Of a stretch of 64,000 bases of DNA, positions 1-6,852 are shown piece after piece. The notes beneath the pieces were generated by a model, which saw only the letters and a program-made list of their open reading frames with translations, did not search any database and had not been told where the DNA came from. This DNA comes from Mycobacteriales bacterium (GTDB lineage: Bacteria; Actinomycetota; Actinomycetes; Mycobacteriales; QHCD01), in contig DASXJE010000117.1 of the NCBI GenBank assembly GCA_036497565.1, positions 1 through 64,000 of the forward strand, in the 5' to 3' direction. How positions within the stretch are numbered: the stretch's first letter is position 1; each line of letters starts with the position of its first letter. The position numbers were made by a program, and so were the translations under genes.

Positions 1-1
1 T

Positions 2-1477
2 CCGACGACGCCCAACCGGCTTTACCACTGGACCGGCACCATCGACCCGGCCGGCGCCGCCGGCGGACCGGCGATCTCCAACCCCGCCGACTACGTACCG
101 GTCTACAACTGGACGACGTACCCGGAGCGGCTCGAGGCGGCCGGTGTCAGCTGGCAGGTCTATGCCAACGACGAGGTCGGCGACGGGGCCGACGGTTACG
201 TCGGCGACTACGGCGACAATCCGCTGTGGCTATTCCAGGCCTACCACGACGCACTCGCCTCGTCCGATCCAAAACGGCGGCGGCTCGCCCAGCGGGCAAG
301 CCTGCGCGCCGCCTGGAAGCCGGATGCCGGCAAGGGCCACGACGTGGACCACGTGCTCGAACAGTTCATCGGGGACTGCCGGTCCGGGTCGCTGCCCACA
401 GTGTCGTGGGTCGTCGCGCCGTACGCCTACAGCGAGCATCCGCAGGCCCGCCCGGCCGACGGCGCGAACTACACCAACCGGGTGCTCGAAGCGCTGTGGT
501 CGAACGAGAAGCTGTGGGAATCCAGCGTCGTCTTCCTCAACTTCGACGAGAACGACGGCTTCTTCGACCACCTGCCGGCGCCGTTCCCGGCACCCGGAAC
601 GCCGGGCGAATACGTGACCGGGCTGCCGATCGGCCTCGGGCCGCGGGTGCCGATGACCGTCGTCTCGCCCTGGAGCCGCGGCGGTTGGGTCGACTCGCAG
701 GTGTCCGACCACACCTCGGTCATCCGCTTCCTCGAGGCGCTTACCGGAGTCCACGAGCCGAACATCTCCCGGTGGCGACGCGAGGTGTGCGGCGACCTCA
801 CCAGCTGCTTCGACTTCACCCACCACGACCCGAGCATCCCGACCCTGCCGGACACCGCGGCGCTCGTACGCATCGCGGACGCGGAGAAGTCACTGCCGCC
901 GGCCACCCCGCCGCCGACGGGTCAGCAGCACCGGCCCAAGCCGGAATTCGCCAGCCGCCGACAACGCATCCTGCCCTACCAGGTGACGGCGGACGCCGGC
1001 GTCGGCGGCCACACCCTCCGGATCCGGGCCGACAATGCGGGTTCGGCGGCCGTGTCTCTGCTCGGCTACGACAAGCTGGCCGCCGACATCACCGCCACGC
1101 CGCTGCTCGTGGGAGAAAAGTCCTCCGCGGACTGGCACGTCGCCACCAGCGACGGACGCTATGACGTCGAACTGCACGGACCCAACGGATTCCTGCGGAC
1201 CTTCGCCGGCAGCGACACCGGTGACACGGCCGTGTCGTCCCGGCTGCAGACCGGGCATTCGCGGGCCCTGCAGCTTCGGCTGTCCAACAAGAGCCGGCGG
1301 GCGGCGCGCTTCACGCTGCACGCCAACGACTTCGGCGCAGAGGAGCGCATCGTCGAGGTCCGCCCCGGCCGGACGGTCCGCGTCGACTGGCCCACCGCCG
1401 ACGGTTGGTACGACGTCACCGTCTCCGCCGTGGATGAGCTCACCTACCGCTTCGCCGGAAAGATCGAACGCCCCTGA
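2..1477 (+). CDS. Phospholipase C family phosphoesterase, C-terminal part (cut by window edge)
   Basis: Exported phosphoesterase of the bacterial phospholipase C family, expected to remove head groups from phospholipids outside the cytoplasm. The frame is open from base 2, so the signal peptide and roughly the first 200 residues of a usual ~690-residue protein lie outside the window. Family motifs are visible: ENDGFFDH at 548-571 and SDHTS at 704-718. Two beta-rich C-terminal domains of the type found in this family follow from about base 940 to the stop. The gene ends tail-to-tail with the SnoaL-like gene with no spacer. Substrate preference (phosphatidylcholine or broader) cannot be read from this fragment. 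Confidence 0.9.
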   Translation, partial: PTTPNRLYHWTGTIDPAGAAGGPAISNPADYVPVYNWTTYPERLEAAGVSWQVYANDEVGDGADGYVGDYGDNPLWLFQAYHDALASSDPKRRRLAQRASLRAAWKPDAGKGHDVDHVLEQFIGDCRSGSLPTVSWVVAPYAYSEHPQARPADGANYTNRVLEALWSNEKLWESSVVFLNFDENDGFFDHLPAPFPAPGTPGEYVTGLPIGLGPRVPMTVVSPWSRGGWVDSQVSDHTSVIRFLEALTGVHEPNISRWRREVCGDLTSCFDFTHHDPSIPTLPDTAALVRIADAEKSLPPATPPPTGQQHRPKPEFASRRQRILPYQVTADAGVGGHTLRIRADNAGSAAVSLLGYDKLAADITATPLLVGEKSSADWHVATSDGRYDVELHGPNGFLRTFAGSDTGDTAVSSRLQTGHSRALQLRLSNKSRRAARFTLHANDFGAEERIVEVRPGRTVRVDWPTADGWYDVTVSAVDELTYRFAGKIERP

Positions 1478-1858
1478 TCACCCGGCGGAGGGGCCACCGT
1501 CGACCGCTGTGTTGTGGATGACCATCAGGCTGACGATCCTGCCCTCCCGGACGGTGAAATAGTTGGTCAGGATCAGCTCGGTGGGCAGATTCGTCCTGTC
1601 GTACTCGCCGTCGTAGCGGGCACGCACGATCGTTTCGCCGTAATGGTCGACGACCTCGACGACCTCGAGGCTGACCTTGTCTCCGACCATCTCCCTCGCG
1701 ACCCAGCGCCGGATCGCCTCGGTGCCCCAGAACTCCCGATGTGCGTCGTTGACGAGGGCGTCGTCGGCGAACGTGGCGACGATCGCGTCCTCGTCGAAGG
1801 CGTTGACGGCGGCGACGTGCTCGGCCAGTACGCCGGTCAGGTGGGATGCGGTGGTCAT
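1478..1858 (-). CDS. SnoaL-like / NTF2-fold protein
   Basis: A 126-residue protein with the pattern of NTF2-like SnoaL domains: an N-terminal helix (AAVNAFDEDAIVATFADDA), a short EFWG segment, then beta strands ending in IVSLMVIHN. Such proteins are small cone-shaped enzymes or ligand binders; no specific reaction can be assigned. An AAGGAG ribosome-binding site lies just before the ATG. The gene is divergent from a MerR regulator across 131 bases that hold two MerR-type promoters facing outward, so it is probably the regulator's target. Confidence 0.8.
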   Translation of the reverse strand: MTTASHLTGVLAEHVAAVNAFDEDAIVATFADDALVNDAHREFWGTEAIRRWVAREMVGDKVSLEVVEVVDHYGETIVRARYDGEYDRTNLPTELILTNYFTVREGRIVSLMVIHNTAVDGGPSAG

Positions 1859-1906
1859 GGTCGTGCTCCTTCGTGTGTGGTGACGTCGCCGGTCGGCAAC
1901 GAGTCC

Positions 1907-1983
1907 ACGCTCACCGCTCTCCCCGCGGGAGGGTCAAGCCCGCAATGGCCGCTTGACCCTCCCATGGGGGGAGAGTCGACACT
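1907..1983. promoter_or_regulatory. Paired outward-facing MerR-type promoters/operators
   Basis: Two near-copies of one element point away from each other. Plus strand: TTGACC at 1953-1958, a 19-base spacer containing CTCCC...GGGAG, then GACACT at 1978-1983. Minus strand: TTGACC (1937-1932), a 19-base spacer with CTCCC-GCG-GGGAG, then GAGCGT (1912-1907). The two -35 boxes sit in a perfect 13-base inverted repeat (1927-1939 and 1951-1963). The over-long 19-base spacer with an internal dyad is the hallmark of promoters activated by MerR-family proteins. The plus-strand -10 lies 6 bases before the regulator's ATG, implying a leaderless transcript. Confidence 0.75.
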
Positions 1984-1989
1984 GGCGGT

Positions 1990-2814
1990 ATGGCAGCAGC
2001 GCTCACGGTCGGCGACTTTTCCCGGATGACGCACCTGAGTGTCAAGATGCTGCGGCACTACCACCAGGTCGGCCTGCTCGTACCGGCAGAGATCAACCCG
2101 CAGACGGGCTACCGGTACTACGCGCATGCGCAGATCCCTACGGCGCAGGTCATCCGGCGGCTCCGGGATCTGGAGATGCCGGTAGCCGACGTGAAGGCCG
2201 TGCTCCTCGCACCCGATGCTCCGACCCGAAATGCCCTCATCGCCAGGCATCTCGACCGGTTGGAGGCCGAACTGGCCCGGACGCGCGGCGCGACCAACTC
2301 GCTGCGCACTCTCCTGGAGCAGCCCGAGACGACCGCTGAGGTCGAGCACCGGACGGTGCGCGCGACGCCGGCGGTCGGTATCGCGCAGGTCGTCGGCCGC
2401 GACGACATCGAGTCGTGGTGGCAGGGGGCTCTGGGCGAACTGCACGCCACCGTGCACGCGCAGCACCTGCACGCCACCGGGCCGAGCGGCGGGCTCTACT
2501 CGAGCGATCTCTATCAGCACGACAGCGGCGCCGCGACCGTCTTCATCCCGGTCGAGGGGACGGTCCGGCGGATCGGCCGGGTCGTTCCTCTGGTGGTACC
2601 CGCCGTCGAACTGGCGGTCATGACTCATCACGGATCGCTGACCGACGTCGACCTCACCTACGGAAAGCTCGGGTCCTACGCGACCGGCCACGAGATCAGC
2701 GTCGACGGTCCACTGCGCGAGTACTACCTGCGCAACTCGCACGACACCCTGGACGAAGACACCTGGGAGACCGAGATCGGCTGGCCGATCTTCCGTTCCG
2801 ACAGCGGACGCTGA
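1990..2814 (+). CDS. MerR-family transcriptional regulator with effector-binding domain
   Basis: A 274-residue regulator. Residues 1-70 form the winged helix-turn-helix (TVGDFSRMTHLSVKMLRHYH, then GYRYYAHAQIPTAQVIRRLR). A short coiled-coil linker covers about 88-105. The C-terminal ~150 residues look like a GyrI-like effector-binding domain, so it likely senses a small organic ligand. It lies immediately downstream of a 19-base-spacer promoter and opposite a second copy driving the SnoaL-like gene, so it probably activates both itself and that gene. The ATG has no room for a leader, consistent with leaderless translation. Confidence 0.88.
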   Translation: MAAALTVGDFSRMTHLSVKMLRHYHQVGLLVPAEINPQTGYRYYAHAQIPTAQVIRRLRDLEMPVADVKAVLLAPDAPTRNALIARHLDRLEAELARTRGATNSLRTLLEQPETTAEVEHRTVRATPAVGIAQVVGRDDIESWWQGALGELHATVHAQHLHATGPSGGLYSSDLYQHDSGAATVFIPVEGTVRRIGRVVPLVVPAVELAVMTHHGSLTDVDLTYGKLGSYATGHEISVDGPLREYYLRNSHDTLDEDTWETEIGWPIFRSDSGR

Positions 2815-2835
2815 CGGATCCCACGCCTATCGGCG

Positions 2836-3207
2836 CTACGGCCGTGGTGGCACCTGCTGCAATGACCAGGTGTTGCCGTCCGGGTCGGCGAAGTAGACGA
2901 ACGTGCCCCAGTCCTGCACGTCGATGTCGCTGACCTTGACCCCGCGGCCGGCGAGCTCGCTGCGGGCCGCCGCGGCATCGTCGACGACGACCTGCAGCCC
3001 TTTCTGCGAGCCTGGTGTCATCGTGGTGATCCCGGTGCCCATGCAGATGGAACACGCGGAACCGGGTGGGGTGAGCTGGACGAAGCGCAGCTCCTCGTTG
3101 ACCTGGAAGTCGTGGTCGGCGTTGAAGCCGACCTGATCGACGTAGAAGGCCTTCGCACGATCGACATCGGTGACGGGGACGGGGACGAGCTCGAGTTTCC
3201 AATCCAT
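2836..3207 (-). CDS. VOC-family (glyoxalase/bleomycin-resistance fold) protein
   Basis: A 123-residue protein with the two beta-alpha-beta-beta-beta modules of the vicinal oxygen chelate fold: KLELVPVPVTDVDRAKAFYV opens the first module, and FVYFADPDGNTWSLQQ closes the second. The DPDGN(T)W motif is typical of stand-alone VOC proteins. It could be a metal-dependent lyase or dioxygenase, or a drug- or antibiotic-binding protein; metal ligands are not clear enough to choose. It is convergent with the MerR gene (21-base gap) and divergent from a decayed reductase gene. Confidence 0.85.
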   Translation of the reverse strand: MDWKLELVPVPVTDVDRAKAFYVDQVGFNADHDFQVNEELRFVQLTPPGSACSICMGTGITTMTPGSQKGLQVVVDDAAAARSELAGRGVKVSDIDVQDWGTFVYFADPDGNTWSLQQVPPRP

Positions 3208-3297
3208 GGCCGGAACCTACGCGTAGGGTCCGACAGATCTGGCCCGATCACACGACCGCACCGATGAATTTCCGCGGCGACCAAGGTCACAGCTCCC

Positions 3298-3589
3298 ATG
3301 AGTCCGGCCGATATGCGTGATCTGGTGGTCACTGAGAACATCTCCCTCGACGGCGTCATCGCGCCGATGGACGGCTGGTTCGACCGTCACCGGCAGCGCA
3401 ACCCTCGTCCGATCCCTGCTGCCGACCGGGCTGGTCGACGTCTACCGGCTCTTCGTCTATCCCGTCGTACAGGGGTATGGCGAACGCCTCTTTCCCGAGA
3501 AGGTGGCGGCCGGCCTGCGCCTGACCAGGACCACCGCATTCGCCGCCGGCGTCGTGCTGCTGGAATACCGGGCCCCGCGGGCGGGATAG
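3298..3589 (+). pseudogene. Dihydrofolate-reductase/RibD-C family remnant, internally deleted and frameshifted
   Basis: The start of a RibD-C/dihydrofolate-reductase-like protein (MRDLVVTENISLDGVIAPMDGWFD, of which LVVTENISLDGVI is typical) reads in one frame from 3298/3313 to about 3382. From about 3384 the typical C-terminus (VTGSATLVRSLLPTGLVD, then DVYRLFVYPVVQGYGERLFPE in a following stretch) continues in another frame to the stop at 3587-3589. Family members have roughly 100 more residues between these ends. The gene therefore carries a large internal deletion whose junction also shifts the frame. It cannot encode a functional enzyme. Confidence 0.85.
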
Positions 3590-3600
3590 GGCGCGGCCCG

Positions 3601-3789
3601 CTACACACCGGCCGGAACCTTGCAGGCCACGCAGATGTCGAGACCGCCGATGGGCATCGACGTCATCCAGTTGTCAGCACGATCCGGGCTCTCGCGCGCC
3701 CATAACCGAATCTCCCGCGGATTCATCGGGCGGGGCGGGATGAGCAGCACTCCGCACCGATCGCAGATCAGGACGGTGGTGGCGCTCAC
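3601..3789 (-). CDS. Small hypothetical protein with two CxxC pairs
   Basis: A possible 62-residue protein starting with GTG. It carries ICDRCG near the N-terminus and ICVAC near the C-terminus, separated by about 40 residues, which could form one zinc ribbon. I do not recognise the family. There is no clear ribosome-binding site before the GTG, but base composition and the paired Cys motifs argue for a real gene. It lies between the reductase remnant and the ArsR operon, on the opposite strand to both. Confidence 0.5.
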   Translation of the reverse strand: MSATTVLICDRCGVLLIPPRPMNPREIRLWARESPDRADNWMTSMPIGGLDICVACKVPAGV

Positions 3790-3837
3790 AAAGGGACGGT
3801 ATCCCCGGCGTATGACAGCTTTCCGTGCTTATTTAGC

Positions 3838-3866
3838 TTGACAGTTAATCAACCAGATGGTGAAGT
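3838..3866 (+). promoter_or_regulatory. Promoter of the ArsR-AHSA1-MDMPI operon with overlapping dyad
   Basis: TTGACA at 3838-3843, a 17-base spacer and TGAAGT at 3861-3866 form a plausible sigma-70-type promoter in a locally AT-rich stretch. The -35 box is part of TTGACAGTTAATCAA, an interrupted TTGA/TCAA dyad. That is the kind of site an ArsR repressor would use to block RNA polymerase, so autorepression is likely. The ArsR start codon follows at 3933. Confidence 0.5.
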
Positions 3867-3932
3867 AGCAGTACCGAGCGGCTACCAGGGCCACTCGCCG
3901 AGCAGGGCCGCGAACCCGGAGATGGCGGGACG

Positions 3933-4298
3933 ATGACGACGACGGTGGAGGACCGCCTCGATGCCACCTTCACGGCCTTGGCCGACCCGACCCGACGGGC
4001 GATCGTGACCCGCCTGGCGAAGGGGGACGCCACGGTCAACGAGTTGGCGGCGCCCTTCGACATGAGCCTGCCAGGCATCTCCAAGCACCTGAAGGTCCTC
4101 GAGCAGAGCGGGTTGATCTCGCGCACCCGGCAGGCGCAGTTCCGCCCCTGCCATCTGGAGCGTGACGCGCTCGACTCGGCGCTGACCTGGATCGAGGACA
4201 ACCGGCGGATCTGGACTGAACGGTTCGACAAGCTCGACGCGCACCTGCGCACCCTCCAACGAACGCCCTCCCGGAGCAAGAAAGGACAGCAGCGATGA
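3933..4298 (+). CDS. ArsR-family winged-helix repressor
   Basis: A 121-residue ArsR/SmtB-type regulator. LADPTRRAIVTRL and the recognition region NELAAPFDMSLPGISKHLK are diagnostic. No metal-binding Cys motif (ELCVCDL type) is present, so it belongs to the non-metal subgroup commonly found next to AHSA1 genes. Its stop overlaps the start of the AHSA1 gene (ATGA), so the two are translationally coupled. It probably represses its own operon through the TTGA/TCAA dyad upstream. Confidence 0.92.
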   Translation: MTTTVEDRLDATFTALADPTRRAIVTRLAKGDATVNELAAPFDMSLPGISKHLKVLEQSGLISRTRQAQFRPCHLERDALDSALTWIEDNRRIWTERFDKLDAHLRTLQRTPSRSKKGQQR

Positions 4299-4786
4299 GC
4301 AATGCAACTCCCGAGGTGGCTGAGCTGGTCTACACCCGGGTCTTCGACGCCCCGAGAGAACTCGTGTTCCGGTGCCTGATCGAACCGGCGCACCTGACCC
4401 ACTTCTGGGGCCCGACCGGGATGAGCGCCCCGCTCGATGAAATCACCGTCGATCCGCGTCCGGGCGGCGTGTTCGAGACGGTCATGGTGAACGACGCCGA
4501 CGGGAGCAGATACCCGACGCGCGCGGTGTTCGTCGAGGTCGTGGAGCCGGAACGCCTGGTGTGGACCGAGACCGGGAGCGGTGTGACGACCACGTCGACG
4601 CTCTCCGACCTCGGCGACTCCCGCACCGAGGTACGGATCCACCAGGTCAACGTGCCGGAGGCATTCCGCAGCCGCGAGGCGCAGGCCGGTTTCTCGACCT
4701 CGCTCGACCGCTTCGCCGACTACCTCTCGACGCTCGTACGCGCGTCCCGGCAGGAGAACGTCGTCGGTGACGAGGCGTCGTCATGA
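4295..4786 (+). CDS. SRPBCC / AHSA1-domain protein
   Basis: A 163-residue protein of the AHSA1 (activator of Hsp90 ATPase C-terminal homology) subgroup of the START/Bet v1-like fold. Visible signatures are VYTRVFDAPRELVFRCLIEP near the N-terminus, HFWGPTG, and the C-terminal helix AGFSTSLDRFADYLS. Bacterial members form a hydrophobic ligand pocket and often pair with an ArsR repressor, as here; the ligand is unknown. It overlaps ArsR upstream and MDMPI downstream by four bases each, so all three are one translational unit. Confidence 0.88.
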   Translation: MSNATPEVAELVYTRVFDAPRELVFRCLIEPAHLTHFWGPTGMSAPLDEITVDPRPGGVFETVMVNDADGSRYPTRAVFVEVVEPERLVWTETGSGVTTTSTLSDLGDSRTEVRIHQVNVPEAFRSREAQAGFSTSLDRFADYLSTLVRASRQENVVGDEASS

Positions 4787-5424
4787 CGAGCTCGACGACG
4801 ACGGAGCGCGAGATCCGCGCGATGATCGCGGCCGAGCGCCGGGACCTCGCCGACGTGCTCGGTGGTCTGCCCGACCGGTGCTGGGATCTGCCGACGCTGT
4901 GCGCCGGCTGGCGGGTGCGTGAGGTCGTGGCGCACATGACGATGCCGTTCCGGTATTCGACGCCGCGGTTCGTCGCCGAGGTCGTCAGGTCGGGCGGACA
5001 GTTCCACCGGATGGCCGACCGCTGCGCGCGCCGCGATGCGGCCACAGCGCCCGACGAACTCGTATCAGTGTTGCGGGACAATGCGACGTATCCCTGGAAG
5101 CCGCCCGGTGGCGGCTTCGAAGGTGCGCTGACCCACGACGTCATCCACGGGCTGGACATCACGGTGCCTTTGGGCATCGGCCGGCGTGTGCCCGAGGAAC
5201 GGCTACGGACCGTTCTCACCGGCATGTCCACCCCGAAGACGCTGAAGCACTTCGGTACTCAGCTCGACGGGGTCCAGTTGCGGGCCGACGACATCGACTG
5301 GTCCTTCGGCTCCGGGACACCGTTGTCCGGTACGGCGCAGGACCTGCTCCTGGTGCTGTGCGGCCGGCGGCTGCCCGCGGGTCTGCTGCGCGGAGAGCCC
5401 AGCACGCGCTTCACCGGCGCGTGA
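4783..5424 (+). CDS. Maleylpyruvate isomerase (MDMPI) family, mycothiol-dependent-type protein
   Basis: A 213-residue protein with the N-terminal four-helix DinB-like MDMPI domain (LPDRCWDLPTLCAGWRVREVVAH; the W-x-V-x-x-V-x-x-H pattern carries the metal-binding His). HDVIHGLDI supplies further candidate ligands near residue 120. Family members are metal-dependent, mycothiol-using isomerases or transferases of actinobacteria; the exact substrate is unknown. It is the last gene of the ArsR-AHSA1 unit (ATGA overlap). It may handle the compound bound by the AHSA1 protein, but that is inference. Confidence 0.85.
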   Translation: MTSSTTTEREIRAMIAAERRDLADVLGGLPDRCWDLPTLCAGWRVREVVAHMTMPFRYSTPRFVAEVVRSGGQFHRMADRCARRDAATAPDELVSVLRDNATYPWKPPGGGFEGALTHDVIHGLDITVPLGIGRRVPEERLRTVLTGMSTPKTLKHFGTQLDGVQLRADDIDWSFGSGTPLSGTAQDLLLVLCGRRLPAGLLRGEPSTRFTGA

Positions 5425-5437
5425 CCCGGCCCGGTAC

Positions 5438-6019
5438 TCACTCCTGGTGGGTCGGTGCCTGCCACGGCTGCACCCACGGCGAAGGCGGCCAGTGTTCGAC
5501 CGCGGCCATGAGCGGGTATGCGGTCGCACCGTCGATCGATTCGCGGATGATGTCGGCGTGGCCGGCATGGCGGGCGGTGTCGGAGATCAGGTGCAGCAGG
5601 ACCCAGCGCACCGACCACCCGTCGATGTCGGTCGGGAGCCACGGGCTCCCCGGCGGCACCGGCACCGCCAGGTCGAGGTCGGGGATGGCGGCGAGCGCCG
5701 TACCGGTCTCCGCGGCGGTGTGCTCGTAGTCGTCGAGTACGCCGGCCAGGGACTCGTCCGGGCCGAGTCGGAACGCCGCCAGGTAGTCCTCCGTCGTCCT
5801 GGGGGTTCGGCGCTGGAGCACCGTGTCGATCCAGCCCCGCTCGACGTTGGCGGCATGCTTGATCAGGCCGCCGACGGAGAGCGTGCTCGTTGTCGGCGTA
5901 GCCCGCGCCTGCTCGTCGGTCAGCCCGTAAGCCGCGAGGAGGAGGGCCTGGCGCTCGTGTGCGAGGTAGGACAGCAGTCCGTCCCGCTCGTCGGCCACCG
6001 GAGGAACGAGTGCGGGCAT
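5438..6019 (-). CDS. DinB / MDMPI-like (DUF664-type) protein
   Basis: A 193-residue DinB-superfamily four-helix protein: LLSYLAHERQALLLAAYGLT, VGGLIKHAANVERGW and VRWVLLHLISDTARHAGHADIIRE supply the three spaced His residues of the metal site. The start at 6019 is chosen over an upstream in-frame start because AGAGGTG lies at the right distance and homology begins there. Expected to be a metal-dependent thiol-using enzyme, substrate unknown. It faces the MDMPI gene tail-to-tail and is preceded by the palindrome array. Confidence 0.85.
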   Translation of the reverse strand: MPALVPPVADERDGLLSYLAHERQALLLAAYGLTDEQARATPTTSTLSVGGLIKHAANVERGWIDTVLQRRTPRTTEDYLAAFRLGPDESLAGVLDDYEHTAAETGTALAAIPDLDLAVPVPPGSPWLPTDIDGWSVRWVLLHLISDTARHAGHADIIRESIDGATAYPLMAAVEHWPPSPWVQPWQAPTHQE

Positions 6020-6121
6020 CGCGATGTCACCTCTGCTCGGACCTGCCTGCTGCGGGCCGGATGCCCGGATGATGGCAGCCCGCTCCGACAGTCCCGCGCC
6101 GCAGGCTCGGCACGCGCTGGA

Positions 6122-6146
6122 CAAAACCCACTACTAGTGGGTTTTG
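6122..6146. repeat. Palindromic repeat copy 1 (type A)
   Basis: A 25-base element with arms CAAAACCCACT and AGTGGGTTTTG around ACT. Copy 2 is identical. It can fold as a 10-11 bp stem with a 3-base loop ending in a U-tract on either strand. It lies just upstream of the DinB-like gene. Confidence 0.9.
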
Positions 6147-6172
6147 GTCCACGACACGCCCTACGGCAAGTC

Positions 6173-6197
6173 CAAAACCCACTACTAGTGGGTTTTG
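6173..6197. repeat. Palindromic repeat copy 2 (type A)
   Basis: An exact 25-base duplicate of copy 1, 26 bases further on. The sequence between copies is unrelated, so the unit is mobile or selected as a discrete element rather than part of a longer tandem duplication. Flanking GTCCACGA recurs beside copies 1 and 2. Confidence 0.9.
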
Positions 6198-6217
6198 TCC
6201 ACGAGCGGTCCGCTGAC

Positions 6218-6242
6218 CAAAACGCACTCCTAGTGCGTTTTG
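6218..6242. repeat. Palindromic repeat copy 3 (type B, covarying pair)
   Basis: Arms CAAAACGCACT and AGTGCGTTTTG around CCT. It differs from type A by a paired C-to-G and G-to-C exchange at the same stem position, which preserves pairing. That covariation argues the hairpin or palindrome itself is selected. Confidence 0.9.
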
Positions 6243-6268
6243 GGGAGCGAGTACGGCGTGTCGTGGAC

Positions 6269-6293
6269 CACAACGCACTCCTAGTGCGTTTTG
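6269..6293. repeat. Palindromic repeat copy 4 (type B, one mismatch), abutting a stop codon
   Basis: Same as copy 3 except for one A-to-C change in the left AAAA tract. Its right end touches the stop codon (6295-6297) of the minus-strand DUF1203 gene. On that strand it would be a stem directly after the coding region, so it could serve as a terminator or 3' stabiliser for that mRNA. Confidence 0.85.
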
Positions 6294-6294
6294 G

Positions 6295-6771
6295 TCACGC
6301 CTGCGCGGGGTGGACGGCGAAGGTGAAGCAACCGGCGGTCGCGCTGCGGACGTGCAGGTAGGCGACGTCCGGTTCGGCGAGGATCTTGCGGATGTGCGCC
6401 TCGTGGTCGTCGTCGCGATCGACGAACGTGATGTGGTCGTACGCCCGGGATCCGGTGTGGTCGAAGGGATTCAGCATGCTGCGCCGCCGCCGGAACGCCT
6501 CGGGGAAGTCGTCGTGCGCCGCGTATCCCGCGCAGCGGCCGAAGTGGACGAACACCGGTCCGGCCTCCGCCCACGGGCTCGGTTCGGTCCACGGGCTGAA
6601 GCAGATCAGCGCGATGTCCTCATCGGCCGTCGCCGGGCGCAGGCAACAGCGCAGCGGTTCCCAGCCCTCCGCCAACCGCAGGGTCCAGGGGTTGCCGAAC
6701 TCGTCGGCGCCGCGGTCGCGCATCGCGTCGAGCCGGTCGGGGTCGATGGGCAGGTATCGGATCTCACTCAT
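6295..6771 (-). CDS. DUF1203 family protein
   Basis: A 158-residue protein with the DUF1203 pattern: GNPWTLRLAEGWEPLRCCLR, then PWAEAGPVFVHFGRCAGY, then a conserved Arg-rich HTGSRAYDHITFVD region and AYLHVRSATAGCFTFAV at the end. The Cys residues in RCCLR and GRC are conserved in the family, but no function has been established. It stands alone on the minus strand. The four palindromes follow its stop directly, and a hydroxyacid dehydrogenase gene lies 81 bases upstream on the same strand. Confidence 0.85.
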   Translation of the reverse strand: MSEIRYLPIDPDRLDAMRDRGADEFGNPWTLRLAEGWEPLRCCLRPATADEDIALICFSPWTEPSPWAEAGPVFVHFGRCAGYAAHDDFPEAFRRRRSMLNPFDHTGSRAYDHITFVDRDDDHEAHIRKILAEPDVAYLHVRSATAGCFTFAVHPAQA

Positions 6772-6852
6772 GCGGTCCAGCGTGGCCGGTGCCGGTCCGA
6801 AAGACCGGCGGGAATCGGACCTGGCGTCGCCCGGACCAAATGCGCCCCCGGC

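Noticed and set aside
6122-6293. CRISPR array
   Set aside because: The repeats are palindromic hairpins of two types with unequal spacers (26, 20 and 26 bases), and no cas genes are nearby.
6027-6361. Reading frames translating the palindromes (repeated QNALLVRFG, NPLLVGFG)
   Set aside because: These peptides arise from reading the hairpin repeats in frame. The DNA palindromes and their covariation explain the pattern better than a protein.
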